Shown piece by piece: positions 1 to 12,009 of a DNA stretch of 64,000 bases. The notes below the pieces were generated by a model that made no database searches, had not been told where the DNA came from, and was given only the letters and a program-made list of their open reading frames with translations. Location of the stretch: assembly GCA_964036665.1 (NCBI GenBank), contig OZ038531.1, positions 18,104,168 through 18,168,167 on the forward strand. Reading direction: 5' to 3'. The DNA comes from Gordius sp. MW1 (Eukaryota; Nematomorpha; Gordioida; Gordea; Gordiidae). Position numbers and translations under genes: made by a program. How positions within the stretch are numbered: the stretch's first letter is position 1; each line of letters begins with the position of its first letter.

Positions 1-64
1 GGGTGCCTTGCATATTAATTTCGACAATTGAATTCTCTGCTGTAACTAATCCCCAACCTTAAAG

Positions 65-294
65 CTATGGAATATGGTAGCTCAAAGTCTTCAAGCTGGG
101 ATGGGCTTCAAGCCACTCCTGACCGGAACCATTAAAAGTGAGGGACCTAAGGTTGTAATGCTGGCTATCATCGCTGCTCGAAAAAGGTAATCAACGGAGC
201 GCGATACTAGTCCAGAATCCCAATCCTTTTGTCTTGAACTTTGAGGTTGAATGGTCCGGGTGTGACATTCAAATTTCAAAGCTCCAAGGCTTGA
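65..294 (+). CDS. Possible 3' exons of an unrecognised host gene
   Basis: A first segment (about 65-186) follows a plausible acceptor (..ccttaaag) and reads openly as LWNMVAQSLQAGMGFKPLL and onward, ending RK at a donor (AAAAAG|gtaatc at 187). A second segment (246-294) follows ttgaactttgag and continues in the same phase as RLNGPGVTFKFQSSKA, then TGA. The phase match between the two pieces and the protein-like composition support coding. I recognise no family, and the window starts just upstream, so earlier exons cannot be seen. An alternative coding stretch LKKEIKAASDMLPRGRIPNP lies at about 345-437 in another phase and could be a different last exon. The minus-strand frame over 91-279 is probably its shadow. 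Confidence 0.25.
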
Positions 295-836
295 GTTAGC
301 AGAGGGTTGAAATCATGTGTTGTCAGATTAAAAAGTAAGTTTTGGACCGACTTAAAAAGGAAATAAAAGCAGCTAGCGATATGCTGCCGAGAGGACGAAT
401 TCCTAATCCTCCAGATTTGGTTGGGAAGGATGCTTGAATCCAATTGTTAGTATTAATTTTTAAATTAGTTCTAATAAGTTTTTAAAAAGCCTTCGTACGA
501 CTTTAAAACGTCTGGGTGTAAAAATGCACCAGATGAGCGAAAACAATGATTAATCTTTGAAATGTTAAAAGAGTTTTTGATTATGTATAAAGAGTGATGT
601 GCAGGCAAGCATTTTAAAATTCAAAATTTAGAGGTTCTTATGAAGAAAATTTAAAAGAGATTTTTCACCGCCAATGTGTGATCGCAAAAGGGATATGTTT
701 TCTCTCTCTAAAACTAAAAGTTTTAAGAATTGGAAAGTCAATAGTGTTGGGGGCCTGAAAGGTTTCACATTTTTTTGAGTTTAATTTAAGATTTAGAGTG
801 GGGATGATTTTTATAGCTTTACTAATCTCCCTCGAG

Positions 837-1215
837 AAGAACTTTACTATAAGTTAAAACTATTATCATACGTTTACTAAAATAAGGTAATTTACATTTT
901 TCAATATCTAATTAAGGAACTTATTACAAAAAAATAACTTTACTATAAGTTAAAACTATTATCATACATTTAATAAGGTAATTTACATTTTTCAATATCT
1001 AATTAAGGAACTTATTACAAAAGAAGAACTTTGCTGTAAGTTAAAACTATTATCATACATTAATAAGTAATTTGCATTTTTCAATATCTAATTAAGGAAC
1101 TCATTACATAAGAACTTTACTATAAGCTTAACTATTATCATACATTCAATAAGGTAATTTACATTTTTAAATATCTAATTAAGGAACTTATTATAAAAGA
1201 AGAACTTACTATAAA
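837..1215. repeat. Tandem array, about 80-94-bp unit, left part of a split Ginger-like element
   Basis: Four and a bit units begin near 837, 932, 1026, 1107 and 1201. Each contains actattatcatac, a run like taaggtaatttacattttt, and aaggaacttattacaaaa. The array stops where LTR element A begins (1216) and the same unit resumes at 13214, so A inserted into it. A related, longer-period array is at 41500-41935, followed by the same downstream sequence. Confidence 0.8.
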
Positions 1216-1543
1216 TGGTGTTTGGATGAAATGCATGACAGTCTAATATATCAAAGAATCTTTATTTTAAAGAGACATATCATGCGAATACAATTTGGAA
1301 ATAAAAGGACAAAACGCGAGATTAAACAATTGCAGCGAGTAGTAATAAAATATATGGATAGATATGTAACGAGAATAAATGAGATGGAGTAAAGTAATCC
1401 TGTAGTTAAGTCATGGGATGGAGTCAGAAGAATTGCGGAACTTCGATTCAGAATTTTGCATGGATAGAAGAACACCGAATACTCCAAAATCCATCTTCTT
1501 CGTCACTTGGTTACTTGATGTCGCCAATGTCTAAAACGCCACA
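1216..1543 (-). repeat. 3' LTR of element A
   Basis: About 328 bp, plus-strand ends tggtgtttgg...aaaacgccaca. It matches 12899-13213 over its whole length apart from scattered substitutions and several small indels (for example ctgtagttaagtcatggga here against cttggg there). That degree of divergence marks an old insertion, in contrast with element B. Confidence 0.92.
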
Positions 1544-1602
1544 ATACTCCCTTTCCAGATATTTTTAAGGTTTTAAAAATGTCGATAAAAATTGGCTAAA
1601 AC

Positions 1603-2803
1603 TTATGTGATGTATTCACGAAGATTTTTCGGCCAATGTACTTTTCTACCTTTTCTAATTACTTTGGTTGGTTCCTCCGCCTCTTGGGTCGTTGCTTCAG
1701 CTTGAGTTTCGTCGGCAATCTGAAATGGTTCCTCTTTACTTAGATGACAGGGTTTTAATCGGTCTAAAGAGACTGAATCTCTTTTACCATTTTTTTCAAG
1801 AACAAAGTATTTTGGTTCACGTTTCAATACTCTGTAAGGACCGTCATACGTTGGAGAGAGTGGCTTACGCACAGCGTCGTTTCTGACAAAAACGTGGGTT
1901 GCTTCGAACAGATCTCTGCTGACTTGCTCTTTTGTTGTGGCATGGTGTTTTTGTATGGGGTAAGGAATTTTCGCCATGGCTCTCCTGAGCTTGTCAACGA
2001 AATGATGTTGTAATGGGTCAGGTTCGGTTTTTAGGACGAAGTCTCCTGGTAGTCGTAAACTCGTACCGTACACCAATTCTGCTGTTGTTGCTCCTATGTC
2101 ATCTTTAATAGTTGAACGTAAACCTAATAATATCAATGGTAAAATTTCGTTCCACTTCGCCTCGCCGGCGGCTTTTAACGACTCTTTAAGTTGTCTGTAG
2201 AATCGTTCGACGTGTCCGTTTGCTGCGGGATGGTAGGCGGTTGTTTTAATATGTGTACATCCTAAGAGATTGGAAAGTTCGCGGAAGAGAGATGATTGAA
2301 ACTGTGGTCCCCTGTCGGTGGTAATAGTCTGCGGCACGCCAAAGTTTGCAATCCAGTGCTCTATCAACTTTTTCGCGATCATCTTTGTGGATGTATCATT
2401 CAAGGAGTAGCCATGGGTGGTGAAGCGGTCCACTGCCGTTAATAAATGTGCATATACGTTTGACGGTGGTAGTTTTCCTACCAAGTCGATGTGTATGTGC
2501 GAAACGGGCGTCGGGTTGCGCAGAGGTTCCAGGTACCGTAACTGTGTGTCGGTAAACCTTGCTTTGTTGACATCTTATGCAAGTTCTTGCCCATCTAACA
2601 ACGTCTTTGTTTATTGACGGCCAGACCACTCGATTTGTAATTAGTTTCAGAGTGGCGCGTATGCCTGGGTGTGATATAGCGTGGAAATGGTCGAAAACTG
2701 TTTTTCTGAGTGTTTCTAAAATGACCGGTCGAGGTTTGGCAGTTGAAAGATCGCAAAGGATTTTTCTCTCGGATCCTGGAATTGGCAACAATTGTAACTT
2801 CAA
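1603..2803 (-). pseudogene. Element A integrase (zinc finger, catalytic core, GPY/F tail), frameshifted
   Basis: The N-terminal part (2803 down to about 2500) carries an HHCC zinc finger, visible as HFHAISHPG and CIRCQQSK. It is offset by one frame from the catalytic part (2484-1603). The core keeps DRGPQF (second Asp) and HPAANGHVERF (catalytic Glu), followed by a C-terminal YDGPYRVL, the GPY/F module of Ty3/gypsy integrases. The break near 2490 falls just before the first catalytic Asp. The core alone remains open for 293 codons, so decay is mild. In an active element this protein would join element cDNA to chromosomal DNA; here it cannot be made intact. Confidence 0.9.
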
Positions 2804-2863
2804 AGATGAAGAATCCTTTAAGCATTTCAGGGATTTGTCATTTATTTGTTGTCTGCTAATCTC

Positions 2864-3131
2864 TTATAGATCGGGCATTTCTGGTAACTTGATAGCATCC
2901 ACTCCTAACCGAGAAAGTGCGTCCGCGACTGAAATCGCTTCGCCTTTGATGTATTGTATATCTGTGGTGAATTGAGATATAAAATCCAGTTGCCTGGTTT
3001 CTCGCGGCGAGTATTTGTCAGGTTTCGCATTAAATGCATAGGTTAACGGCTTATGGTCGGTAAAAACGGTAAAGTGTCGGCCTTCTAACATGTGTCTGAA
3101 GTGTTTGATGATAGATAGATAGATAGATAGA
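2864..3131 (-). pseudogene. Element A RNase H, C-terminal part, cut by element B
   Basis: It reads KHFRHMLEGRHFTVFTDHKP followed by TYAF, then ADALSRLG, the typical end of a Ty3 RNase H and the linker to integrase. Immediately N-terminal are the codons IYLSIYLSI, written by a 22-bp (GATA) run at 3110-3131. Element B starts at 3132 inside that run, and the rest of the run and of RNase H lies at 7521 onward. The long frame reaching 3298 continues into element B's LTR and is an artefact. Confidence 0.88.
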
Positions 3132-3421
3132 TGTTGGGATCTTATCGATTTGACCTTATTCAGAAATCTATTCCCTTTCCACTTTAACGCGCGCGACGAA
3201 TATAAAATGATATTCAGGATAATCGCGTGATCGCTAACGAACAGAAAGAATAATACAGAACACAACGAGAATAATCGCGATAAAACTATAAATATCACGC
3301 GATAAGGAAATCACGCGATATCACGCGATAAGGAAGATAATGCCATCTGTTGCGTTGACTTTTACTCCACCAGTATGATAGAACTTAAGCGTAAGTTACA
3401 TTTCGTCAATTATCCTCTACA
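3132..3421 (-). repeat. 3' LTR of element B
   Basis: Plus-strand ends tgttgggatc...cctctaca. It contains several cacgcgata / tcgcgat motifs in its middle. The gag-pol stop (3406-3408) lies 14-16 bp inside this LTR. It is otherwise the same as 7231-7520 except for one base. Confidence 0.94.
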
Positions 3422-6400
3422 CTCCCCCCTTTTTCACAAAGATAGTGTTTTAGGTAGCTTGGGGCCTGCCGTACCCGGCGTGGGTATCTACCTTCAGGCG
3501 GGGCGTTGTTAAGCTCCGGGGCCATGGGTAGGGCATTGTGTTCCCCCGCTTCTGTAGTGGCATAGTCATTGGGAGTTATCGGCAGGGCACCTAGTCTGGA
3601 CGTCGTTGGTAAGGGGCTTGAATCTATTGACTCGTTTACAATGGGACTCGATCGCGTGGGTGTGTTCCGGTCCGGCCACCCATTTTCCTGTCCCCCTATC
3701 CTCCAGTCCAATATTTTCCTTCGTCTCAACTGATCTAAATGTCGATGATGGCGCCTTCCTAGGGCCTTAACGTCAAACGAGCGCGCCCCTCGCTTGGCAA
3801 TAATGGTGCCCTCCACCCACTTATCGGGCCCCAGGAACATGCGCACCCACACTGGGTCCCCGACGTCGAACGCTCGAACTTTTCCTGCATCTCTCCACTG
3901 AAGGGCGTTAGGTTCTCTTAATACTTCCCACTCGGTTCGGATCTTCCTCTTGAGCATACCCTCGGCCGGGCTCATACGCGTCGTTGGGTGCACCGTTGCT
4001 CTGTAATTCTCCAGGAACATGTTTAACCCTATATCGGACACGTTGCGGACTATTGCTTCCTTTGCTAACCGAACATACCTCTCGGCTAGTCCATTAGACG
4101 CCGGATGGTAGGGCGCTGACCACCCCTGACGTATTCCCCTTCGATTGCAAAATGTTCGCATCTCTTGACTCCTAAACTGGGGGCCATTATCCGATACTAG
4201 GCAGGGTGGGTTTCCAAACCTCGCGAACGCTTCGGATAGCTTATTGATTATCACTTCGGTTGATGTACCCTCTAGCTTGAAAACCTCGACCCACTTCGTC
4301 CCGCTGTCCACCATAACTAAATAGGATCTACCCCGCACCGGCCCAAACAAATCGACATGAACTTGGGTCCAAGGCTTAGCGTTCTCATCGCACTTAATCA
4401 AAGGCGCCCTTTTCGCTGCGGCGGCCGTGATGTTGCACCTCTTGCAACTCTTCGTTAGGTCTGAGATGTCCCGCGTTAAGGATGGCCACCAAACATATTG
4501 TGCCGCTACCTGCAGCATCCGTTTGACCCCCACGTGGCCCTGGTGTAATCTTTGTAACACCCTGCATCTTAGCCCCACTGGCACCACTACCCTTCGGCCC
4601 TTGTAAAAAATCACTCCCCTTGATTCGTGCAGCTTAGGTAGGTACCTTTGGTAGTGCAGCATTGGCCCGACCACTACTGTTGTATAGCGCGTACCCCTAA
4701 TCCACTCCTTGAGCTGCCGTAATGTCTTGTCGGTGGCGGTGTATTGTTGTATAACTTCCAGTGAGATAAACGCGTTCGCGGTATCCTCTAGCACCTCTTC
4801 AGTAACTTGGAAGGCCTGTTCGCTTGGTTGTCTAGATAAAAAGTCGGCCGCGTTATCCTCACCTTTATTGTAAACGAATTTGGCCGCGTAACCCGATACG
4901 AATATCGCCCAACGTGTAAGGCGAGGAGACCATTGTTCTTTCCCTCTCTTGCTTTGATCAAATATGTAAGTCAACGGCTTGTGGTCCGTTATTACAATGA
5001 TCTCCCTTCCCTGAACAAAATCATTAAATTTCTTTAATCCGTAGACGACGGCCAAAGCCTCGCGCTCTATCGTAGAGTATCGCCCCTCCACCTCGCTTAG
5101 AGCTCTTGACGCGTACGCCACCACTCTCCACTCTCCACCTGGCGGTCGTTGTTGCAAAATCGCCCCTAGACCTTTTCCCGACGCATCGACTACTAACCCC
5201 GTCTCCCAATCTCCGTTGAAATAGGCTAATACTGGTGCGGTAACGAGCGCATTCTTGATGTTTCCGAAGGCTAACTGTTGCTCTTCGTCCCAGTGGAAGG
5301 CTACATTCGCTCTTGTTAACCTTTGAATGGGTTGTATTAACTGGGCGTAATTTTCGATAAACTTTGCGAAGTACGACGTCAGTCCCAAAAAGGATTTAAC
5401 TTCCGTTTTGTTAGTTAGCTGTCCCCAATCGCTAACCACTTTAACCTTCTCGTCATTCACCTTTATTCCTTGGTTGCTGATAATGTATCCCAAGAACGTC
5501 ACTTGTGTTACACCAATCACCGTTTTGGAAAAGTTTGGTCTAAAACCCCATTTGTGCAACGTGGTGAGCACTTTATGCAATCGGCTGTTGTGGACCTCCT
5601 CTGAATCACCCACTATCAATAAGTCGTCCATGTATACCACCACACCTTCCATGCCCCCAAAAATTTGATCCATAGTTTTCTGGAAAATGGCCGGTGCACA
5701 ATTAAGTCCAAATGGCATTCGCTTGACTCTAAAAAGTCCCTTGTGCGTTGAAATTGTTAGAAAGAGGCTTGTTTCCCAGCTCACGCCCAATTGATGGTAC
5801 GCCTTGGCCAGATCAATTTTCGTGAAGTACGCTGCGTTTTCCAGTTTCGTGAGCAAATCGTCAATCCTGGGAAGCGGGTACCGTAATCCTTGAGCATATT
5901 TGTTAACTGTAAAACGATAGTCGATGCAAAGTCTGAGTTTCCCGTTATTCTTCCGAACTGGCACCAACGGGCTTGCCCAACGGGAATACTCGACTGGCGC
6001 GATCACGTCATCTTTCAACCACTTGTCCAACTCTTCTTCGACCTCCCTCCTCCATGCTAAGGGCACTCGCCGCGCGGGAATGAATACTGGCTTCACCCCG
6101 GTTTCTATCGGCACGTCCACTTCAATGTCCCGTACCGCCTGCGGAATTGTCCCCTCCTGCCCTGTCATCCGCCGCACCATCTCTTCGACGTGTCCCATGG
6201 TTACGCGCGGTTCTCTTGGCGCCTTCTCCTCGACGAAATTCACTACGTATTGCTCCATGACTGCTCGCGAACTCCATCGGGCTAGTTCCCATACGTCCTT
6301 TCCGAACTCCTTGATCCAGTTTGTCCCGAGTAATGGCGGGCCCTTTACGTCCGCTACTAACAGCGGCAGGTGCCTCCGGGTGGGACCTAGCCGGGCCTCG

Positions 6401-7182
6401 GCTATTACGTCCCCGATAATCTTTATCTCCTTGCCGCCGAACGCGTGTACGGAAGGTCTCGGGTTTGTTTGCACAGGTAAACGCTCCTTCCACAAGTTGG
6501 CCGGCACGATTGTAACGGTGGATCCCGTGTCCATAAGAAAAGTTATTAAGGTGTTATTAATATATACATCAATAGTCAATATATCTAAAGCATGGCCGAA
6601 CCTGGTCATACTCGGGCCCGTCCTCGTCGCGTCGACCGCAAATGCCTCGTCCCCTGGCTGGTGCATAGTCCTTAGGCCTTCGCCGATTGCCTCCCGACCT
6701 AGGGCGATTTCCACGGCCTTGTCCCATTTGAGGTCCTTTTCGGCCATCAACGCGGCTTGCACCGTTGGGTCGTAGAGCCCTAAAATCAGCTGATCGAGCA
6801 TTCTGGCCGATAATTCCCCGGGCTGAAAACCGCAGTCCTTTGATGCCTCTTTTAGCCTTCGAATATAACGCATGAGTTCCTCCCCGGGCATTTGACGAAT
6901 ATTTCCAAACCTGAATCTCTGCGCCAGCGGGCAGGTATGCCCTTTAAATACTCTCCTTGCCCTCTTGGTCGCTTCCTCGAAAGTCCATTCAGTAGGGTTA
7001 TCCGGGTACGCGTCGTCCGCGATAACCTTAAATGCCTCCGCCGATAACGAACTTAGGAATCTGCACGTTTTCTGGGTATCCGATAACGTCCCTGATTGCG
7101 CCTTTATATTGGCCTCGAATTGAATTAGGAATGTTTCAATAGCATCGGATAACCGGAATAAATCCATAATGTTCCGATCCAT
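3406..7182 (-). CDS. Element B gag-pol polyprotein, intact
   Basis: The frame is open for 1271 codons from a GTG at 7221, but the first ATG is codon 14 (7182), so I use that; residue numbers below are from the GTG. Residues 1-210 look like gag (capsid-like, QRFRFGNIRQMPGEELMRYI) with no CCHC zinc knuckle. Protease has DTGSTVTIVP at 231. Reverse transcriptase starts near 405 (WASPLVPV, LCIDYRFTVN) with the active site YMDD at 530. RNase H follows (TDHKPLTYIF, EDNAADFLSRQ), then an integrase zinc finger (HQGHVGVKRM, CKRC), core (VDLFGPVRG, DNGPQFRS, HPASNGLAERY) and a basic tail. It would supply all proteins for replication of the element in the host cell. The fused gag-pol frame and absent knuckle are notable. 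No premature stop or frameshift is present. Confidence 0.95.
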   Translation of the reverse strand: MDRNIMDLFRLSDAIETFLIQFEANIKAQSGTLSDTQKTCRFLSSLSAEAFKVIADDAYPDNPTEWTFEEATKRARRVFKGHTCPLAQRFRFGNIRQMPGEELMRYIRRLKEASKDCGFQPGELSARMLDQLILGLYDPTVQAALMAEKDLKWDKAVEIALGREAIGEGLRTMHQPGDEAFAVDATRTGPSMTRFGHALDILTIDVYINNTLITFLMDTGSTVTIVPANLWKERLPVQTNPRPSVHAFGGKEIKIIGDVIAEARLGPTRRHLPLLVADVKGPPLLGTNWIKEFGKDVWELARWSSRAVMEQYVVNFVEEKAPREPRVTMGHVEEMVRRMTGQEGTIPQAVRDIEVDVPIETGVKPVFIPARRVPLAWRREVEEELDKWLKDDVIAPVEYSRWASPLVPVRKNNGKLRLCIDYRFTVNKYAQGLRYPLPRIDDLLTKLENAAYFTKIDLAKAYHQLGVSWETSLFLTISTHKGLFRVKRMPFGLNCAPAIFQKTMDQIFGGMEGVVVYMDDLLIVGDSEEVHNSRLHKVLTTLHKWGFRPNFSKTVIGVTQVTFLGYIISNQGIKVNDEKVKVVSDWGQLTNKTEVKSFLGLTSYFAKFIENYAQLIQPIQRLTRANVAFHWDEEQQLAFGNIKNALVTAPVLAYFNGDWETGLVVDASGKGLGAILQQRPPGGEWRVVAYASRALSEVEGRYSTIEREALAVVYGLKKFNDFVQGREIIVITDHKPLTYIFDQSKRGKEQWSPRLTRWAIFVSGYAAKFVYNKGEDNAADFLSRQPSEQAFQVTEEVLEDTANAFISLEVIQQYTATDKTLRQLKEWIRGTRYTTVVVGPMLHYQRYLPKLHESRGVIFYKGRRVVVPVGLRCRVLQRLHQGHVGVKRMLQVAAQYVWWPSLTRDISDLTKSCKRCNITAAAAKRAPLIKCDENAKPWTQVHVDLFGPVRGRSYLVMVDSGTKWVEVFKLEGTSTEVIINKLSEAFARFGNPPCLVSDNGPQFRSQEMRTFCNRRGIRQGWSAPYHPASNGLAERYVRLAKEAIVRNVSDIGLNMFLENYRATVHPTTRMSPAEGMLKRKIRTEWEVLREPNALQWRDAGKVRAFDVGDPVWVRMFLGPDKWVEGTIIAKRGARSFDVKALGRRHHRHLDQLRRRKILDWRIGGQENGWPDRNTPTRSSPIVNESIDSSPLPTTSRLGALPITPNDYATTEAGEHNALPMAPELNNAPPEGRYPRRVRQAPSYLKHYLCEKGGSVEDN
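3422..3434 (-). promoter_or_regulatory. Polypurine tract of element B
   Basis: On the minus strand AAAAAGGGGGGAG directly precedes the 3' LTR (TGTAGAGG). This is the standard position for priming plus-strand DNA synthesis. It also codes for part of the gag-pol C-terminus. Confidence 0.8.
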
Positions 7183-7210
7183 TCCCTCTTTTGATTTATT
7201 TCCCGGTAGG

Positions 7211-7228
7211 ATCCGGCTCACGACGCCA
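7211..7228 (-). promoter_or_regulatory. Candidate primer-binding site of element B
   Basis: Two bases after the 5' LTR the minus strand reads TGGCGTCGTGAGCCGGAT. It starts with TGG, as expected for pairing with a tRNA CCA end. The tRNA species is not certain; a serine-type acceptor is a guess. The open frame from GTG runs through it. Confidence 0.55.
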
Positions 7229-7230
7229 AA

Positions 7231-7520
7231 TGTTGGGATCTTATCGATTTGACTTTATTCAGAAATCTATTCCCTTTCCACTTTAACGCGCGCGACGAAT
7301 ATAAAATGATATTCAGGATAATCGCGTGATCGCTAACGAACAGAAAGAATAATACAGAACACAACGAGAATAATCGCGATAAAACTATAAATATCACGCG
7401 ATAAGGAAATCACGCGATATCACGCGATAAGGAAGATAATGCCATCTGTTGCGTTGACTTTTACTCCACCAGTATGATAGAACTTAAGCGTAAGTTACAT
7501 TTCGTCAATTATCCTCTACA
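7231..7520 (-). repeat. 5' LTR of element B
   Basis: 290 bp, would carry the promoter for the minus-strand element. Differs from the 3' LTR at one position I could find. Its outer end abuts the GATA tract at 7521. Confidence 0.94.
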
Positions 7521-9982
<2,462 letters not shown>

Positions 9983-10949
9983 GGCGAGGAGTTCTCGACT
10001 GAATGTGCTGTACCGTGATTGAGCTGGCTGAAGCTTAACCGAAATAAATGCCACAGGCGAAGTTTTTTCTGCTACAGTTTGTTTTAACACTGCACCCACC
10101 GCTGAATTGGAGGCGTCTGTGGTCAACGTAATGTTGGTTTTTGGGCTGGTGTCCAAAAAAGTTAGACTAGTGAATTCACTGAGCGCGACTTTAGCCTTGT
10201 CGAACGCTTTCATCTGACTGTCGTTTAAACCAAGGATTTCCGAGGGTTTTTGAGTATGTCTGTTAATGGCTTTAGGGTGTGCGCCATTCCTGGTAAGAAT
10301 CTCCGGTAGAAATTTATCATACGAGGATCTACGGAGTTTTTTACTTGAATCCGGAATTGGAAAATTTTGAATGGCATCAATCTTCTCTGGTAGGGGGTTT
10401 ATACCTATAGAAGATATTCTGTGTCCCAGAAATTCTAATTTTCCGACTCCGAATTGGCACTTGGCAGGATTGATCCTCAAATCATACTCTTGTAGACGTT
10501 TAAGAACGGATATTAGGAGCCTTTCGTGGTCCGCGTCGGACGAACTAGCTAATAGTATATCATCTATATGTGCGTAGGTTCCTTCTATCCCTCTTAAAAC
10601 TACGTCGATATGCCTCTGAAAAGTTTGTGCGGCGTTTTTCAACCCAAAAGGCATTCTACGAAATTCGTAGAGTCCGAACGGTGCCGTTACGGCTGTCTTG
10701 CTAATGTCGTCTTATGTAACCGGAATCTGATGGTAAGCTCTCACCAAATCCAATTTACTAAAGACTGTTTTTCCGCATAGGTTTGCTGTGAAGTCGTGGA
10801 TGTGGGGTATTGGGTATCGGTCGACAACCGTTACTTTGTTCAGGCTTCTATAGTCCCCGCAGGGTCTCCAATCGCCAGATTTTTTAGTTGCCAAGTGTAG
10901 GGGGGATGCCCAATTGCTTTGTGATTCCCTGATAATGCCAAGTTCTAGC
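9983..10949 (-). pseudogene. Element A reverse transcriptase and start of RNase H, broken
   Basis: The fingers/palm part (10949 to about 10712) reads [18 protein letters not shown], then DYRSLNKV and [15 protein letters not shown] stop/frame change near 10710 separates it from the next part (10654 down), MPFGLKNAAQTFQRHID. The catalytic loop reads YAHIDDILLAS; the position normally Tyr in Y-x-D-D is His here. The connection and RNase H follow (TLTTDASNSAVGAVL, SRYSTFSRELLA) and run directly into the GATA tract. The N-terminal end continues on the far side of the small transposon at 10950-11390. Confidence 0.88.
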
Positions 10950-11390
10950 CTTAGACTATATAGACTGCTCATGCCATGTGTTGCATATGGGTAATTGTGT
11001 GTCTAATTTTCCTCCATTTTAAAGAGTGTATTTTTTTAACCATGTAATTTTGCCCTATAACAGTCACTTTACCTTCCTCACTAGTTTATAAATTTAAAAA
11101 AACGTCAATAAATTAATATTATACAAAATATTGATGGCACTATATTAATAAACAAACTTTAATCGCAGTTTTTACATTTTTAATCTTTATGTATTTTTTA
11201 AATGACATATATTTTAAAATGCTGTTTTTGATATCTACCCACTTTAATATTTTTTTATTTACCTTTTTAAAATTATTAAATTTGCGAAAATTACTAATTT
11301 CTATATGCTCACAACGTTACAATCCTCGTTTCAAAATGGTGGAAAAAGGGTCACATTTTGTGCGTTGATGAGCAGTCTATTTAGTCTATG
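10950..11390. mobile_element. 441-bp non-autonomous DNA transposon inside element A pol, 8-bp target duplication
   Basis: Its 23-bp ends (10950-10972 and 11368-11390) are inverted repeats matching at 21 of 23 positions, sharing tagact and tagactgctcat. It is flanked by perfect gttctagc duplications (10942-10949 and 11391-11398). Without the insert and one duplication the flanking element A coding sequence is continuous and in frame. The interior is AT-rich with no frame. Eight-base duplications are made by hAT and P superfamily transposases; the termini do not let me choose. A diverged relative may lie at 44930-45235. Confidence 0.88.
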
Positions 11391-12003
11391 GTTCTAGCAT
11401 ATACTCAAATTCTTTTTTAGCTGCTAGTAACTTAGCCGCCAATCGTCTGGGGCGTGAATATTGTGCTGGGCCTTTGGTTATTATATGATGACGAACGTCA
11501 TGAGCTGGTATTTGATGGGAAAGGGTTAGAGGTGATACGAGCCACGGAAAGTCTTTTAACATGGCCTCGAATTTAGAATTCTGATGAGTGAATGCTACAC
11601 GAATTCCAAACGTTTAATGTAGCGAGGTGAATCCTTTTGATGATAGATGTGTCACTCCGTCGATTAATCTTTTGTTTTTGATGTCTACAATTAAATTGTG
11701 CTTGTGTAGCAGGTCAGCTCCTATAATCGGCGTGTGAACGTCTGCTATCAGGAAGATCCATTGTATCTCACGTCTTAGGCCTAGGTTTAGAGCTAACATC
11801 TTTTGTCCAAAGGTGCAAATGTTGCTTTTGTTGGCAGCTTGCAATACCGGACCATTTAAAATTTTTGGGAAATTTGCTGGTGGTGGAATAATGCTAACTT
11901 CGGCACCGGTGTCGATAAGAAATTTTTGTTTCGACGTTTGGTCAAAAATGTAGAATAGACGACTGTTTGAATCCGTGCCAGCAGTAGCCGTCGTCTGAGC
12001 CAC
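11391..12003 (-). pseudogene. Element A protease and RT N-terminal linker
   Basis: The frame at 12003-11614 reads KFLIDTGAEVSIIP (aspartic protease D-T-G) and later IIGADLLHKHNL (flap and C-terminal part). The linker towards RT continues at about 11590-11399 as a recognisable but frame-shifted stretch (PAHDVRHHIITKGP, RPRRLAAKLL). It ends at the 8-bp duplication of the inserted DNA transposon. In a working element this protease would cleave the polyprotein. Confidence 0.85.
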
Positions 12004-12009
12004 CCGGCC

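Larger units (their letters stand above)
3132..7520 (-). mobile_element. Element B: young, structurally complete Ty3/gypsy retrotransposon nested in element A
   Basis: 4389 bp, bounded by 290-bp LTRs (3132-3421 and 7231-7520) with TG...CA ends. I find one difference between the LTRs (gaccttatt against gactttatt). The flanking pentamers are ataga (3127-3131) and ataga (7521-7525). Removing the element plus one ataga leaves the GATA tract perfectly in phase, which fixes a 5-bp target duplication. One gag-pol frame runs without a stop. A primer-binding-like site and a polypurine tract sit next to the LTRs. Near-identical LTRs and an intact frame mean a recent insertion and possibly a mobile element. 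Confidence 0.95.

Noticed and set aside
5924..6775. A 283-codon plus-strand frame
   Set aside because: It lies fully within the intact gag-pol of element B on the other strand and has no family features; a shadow frame.
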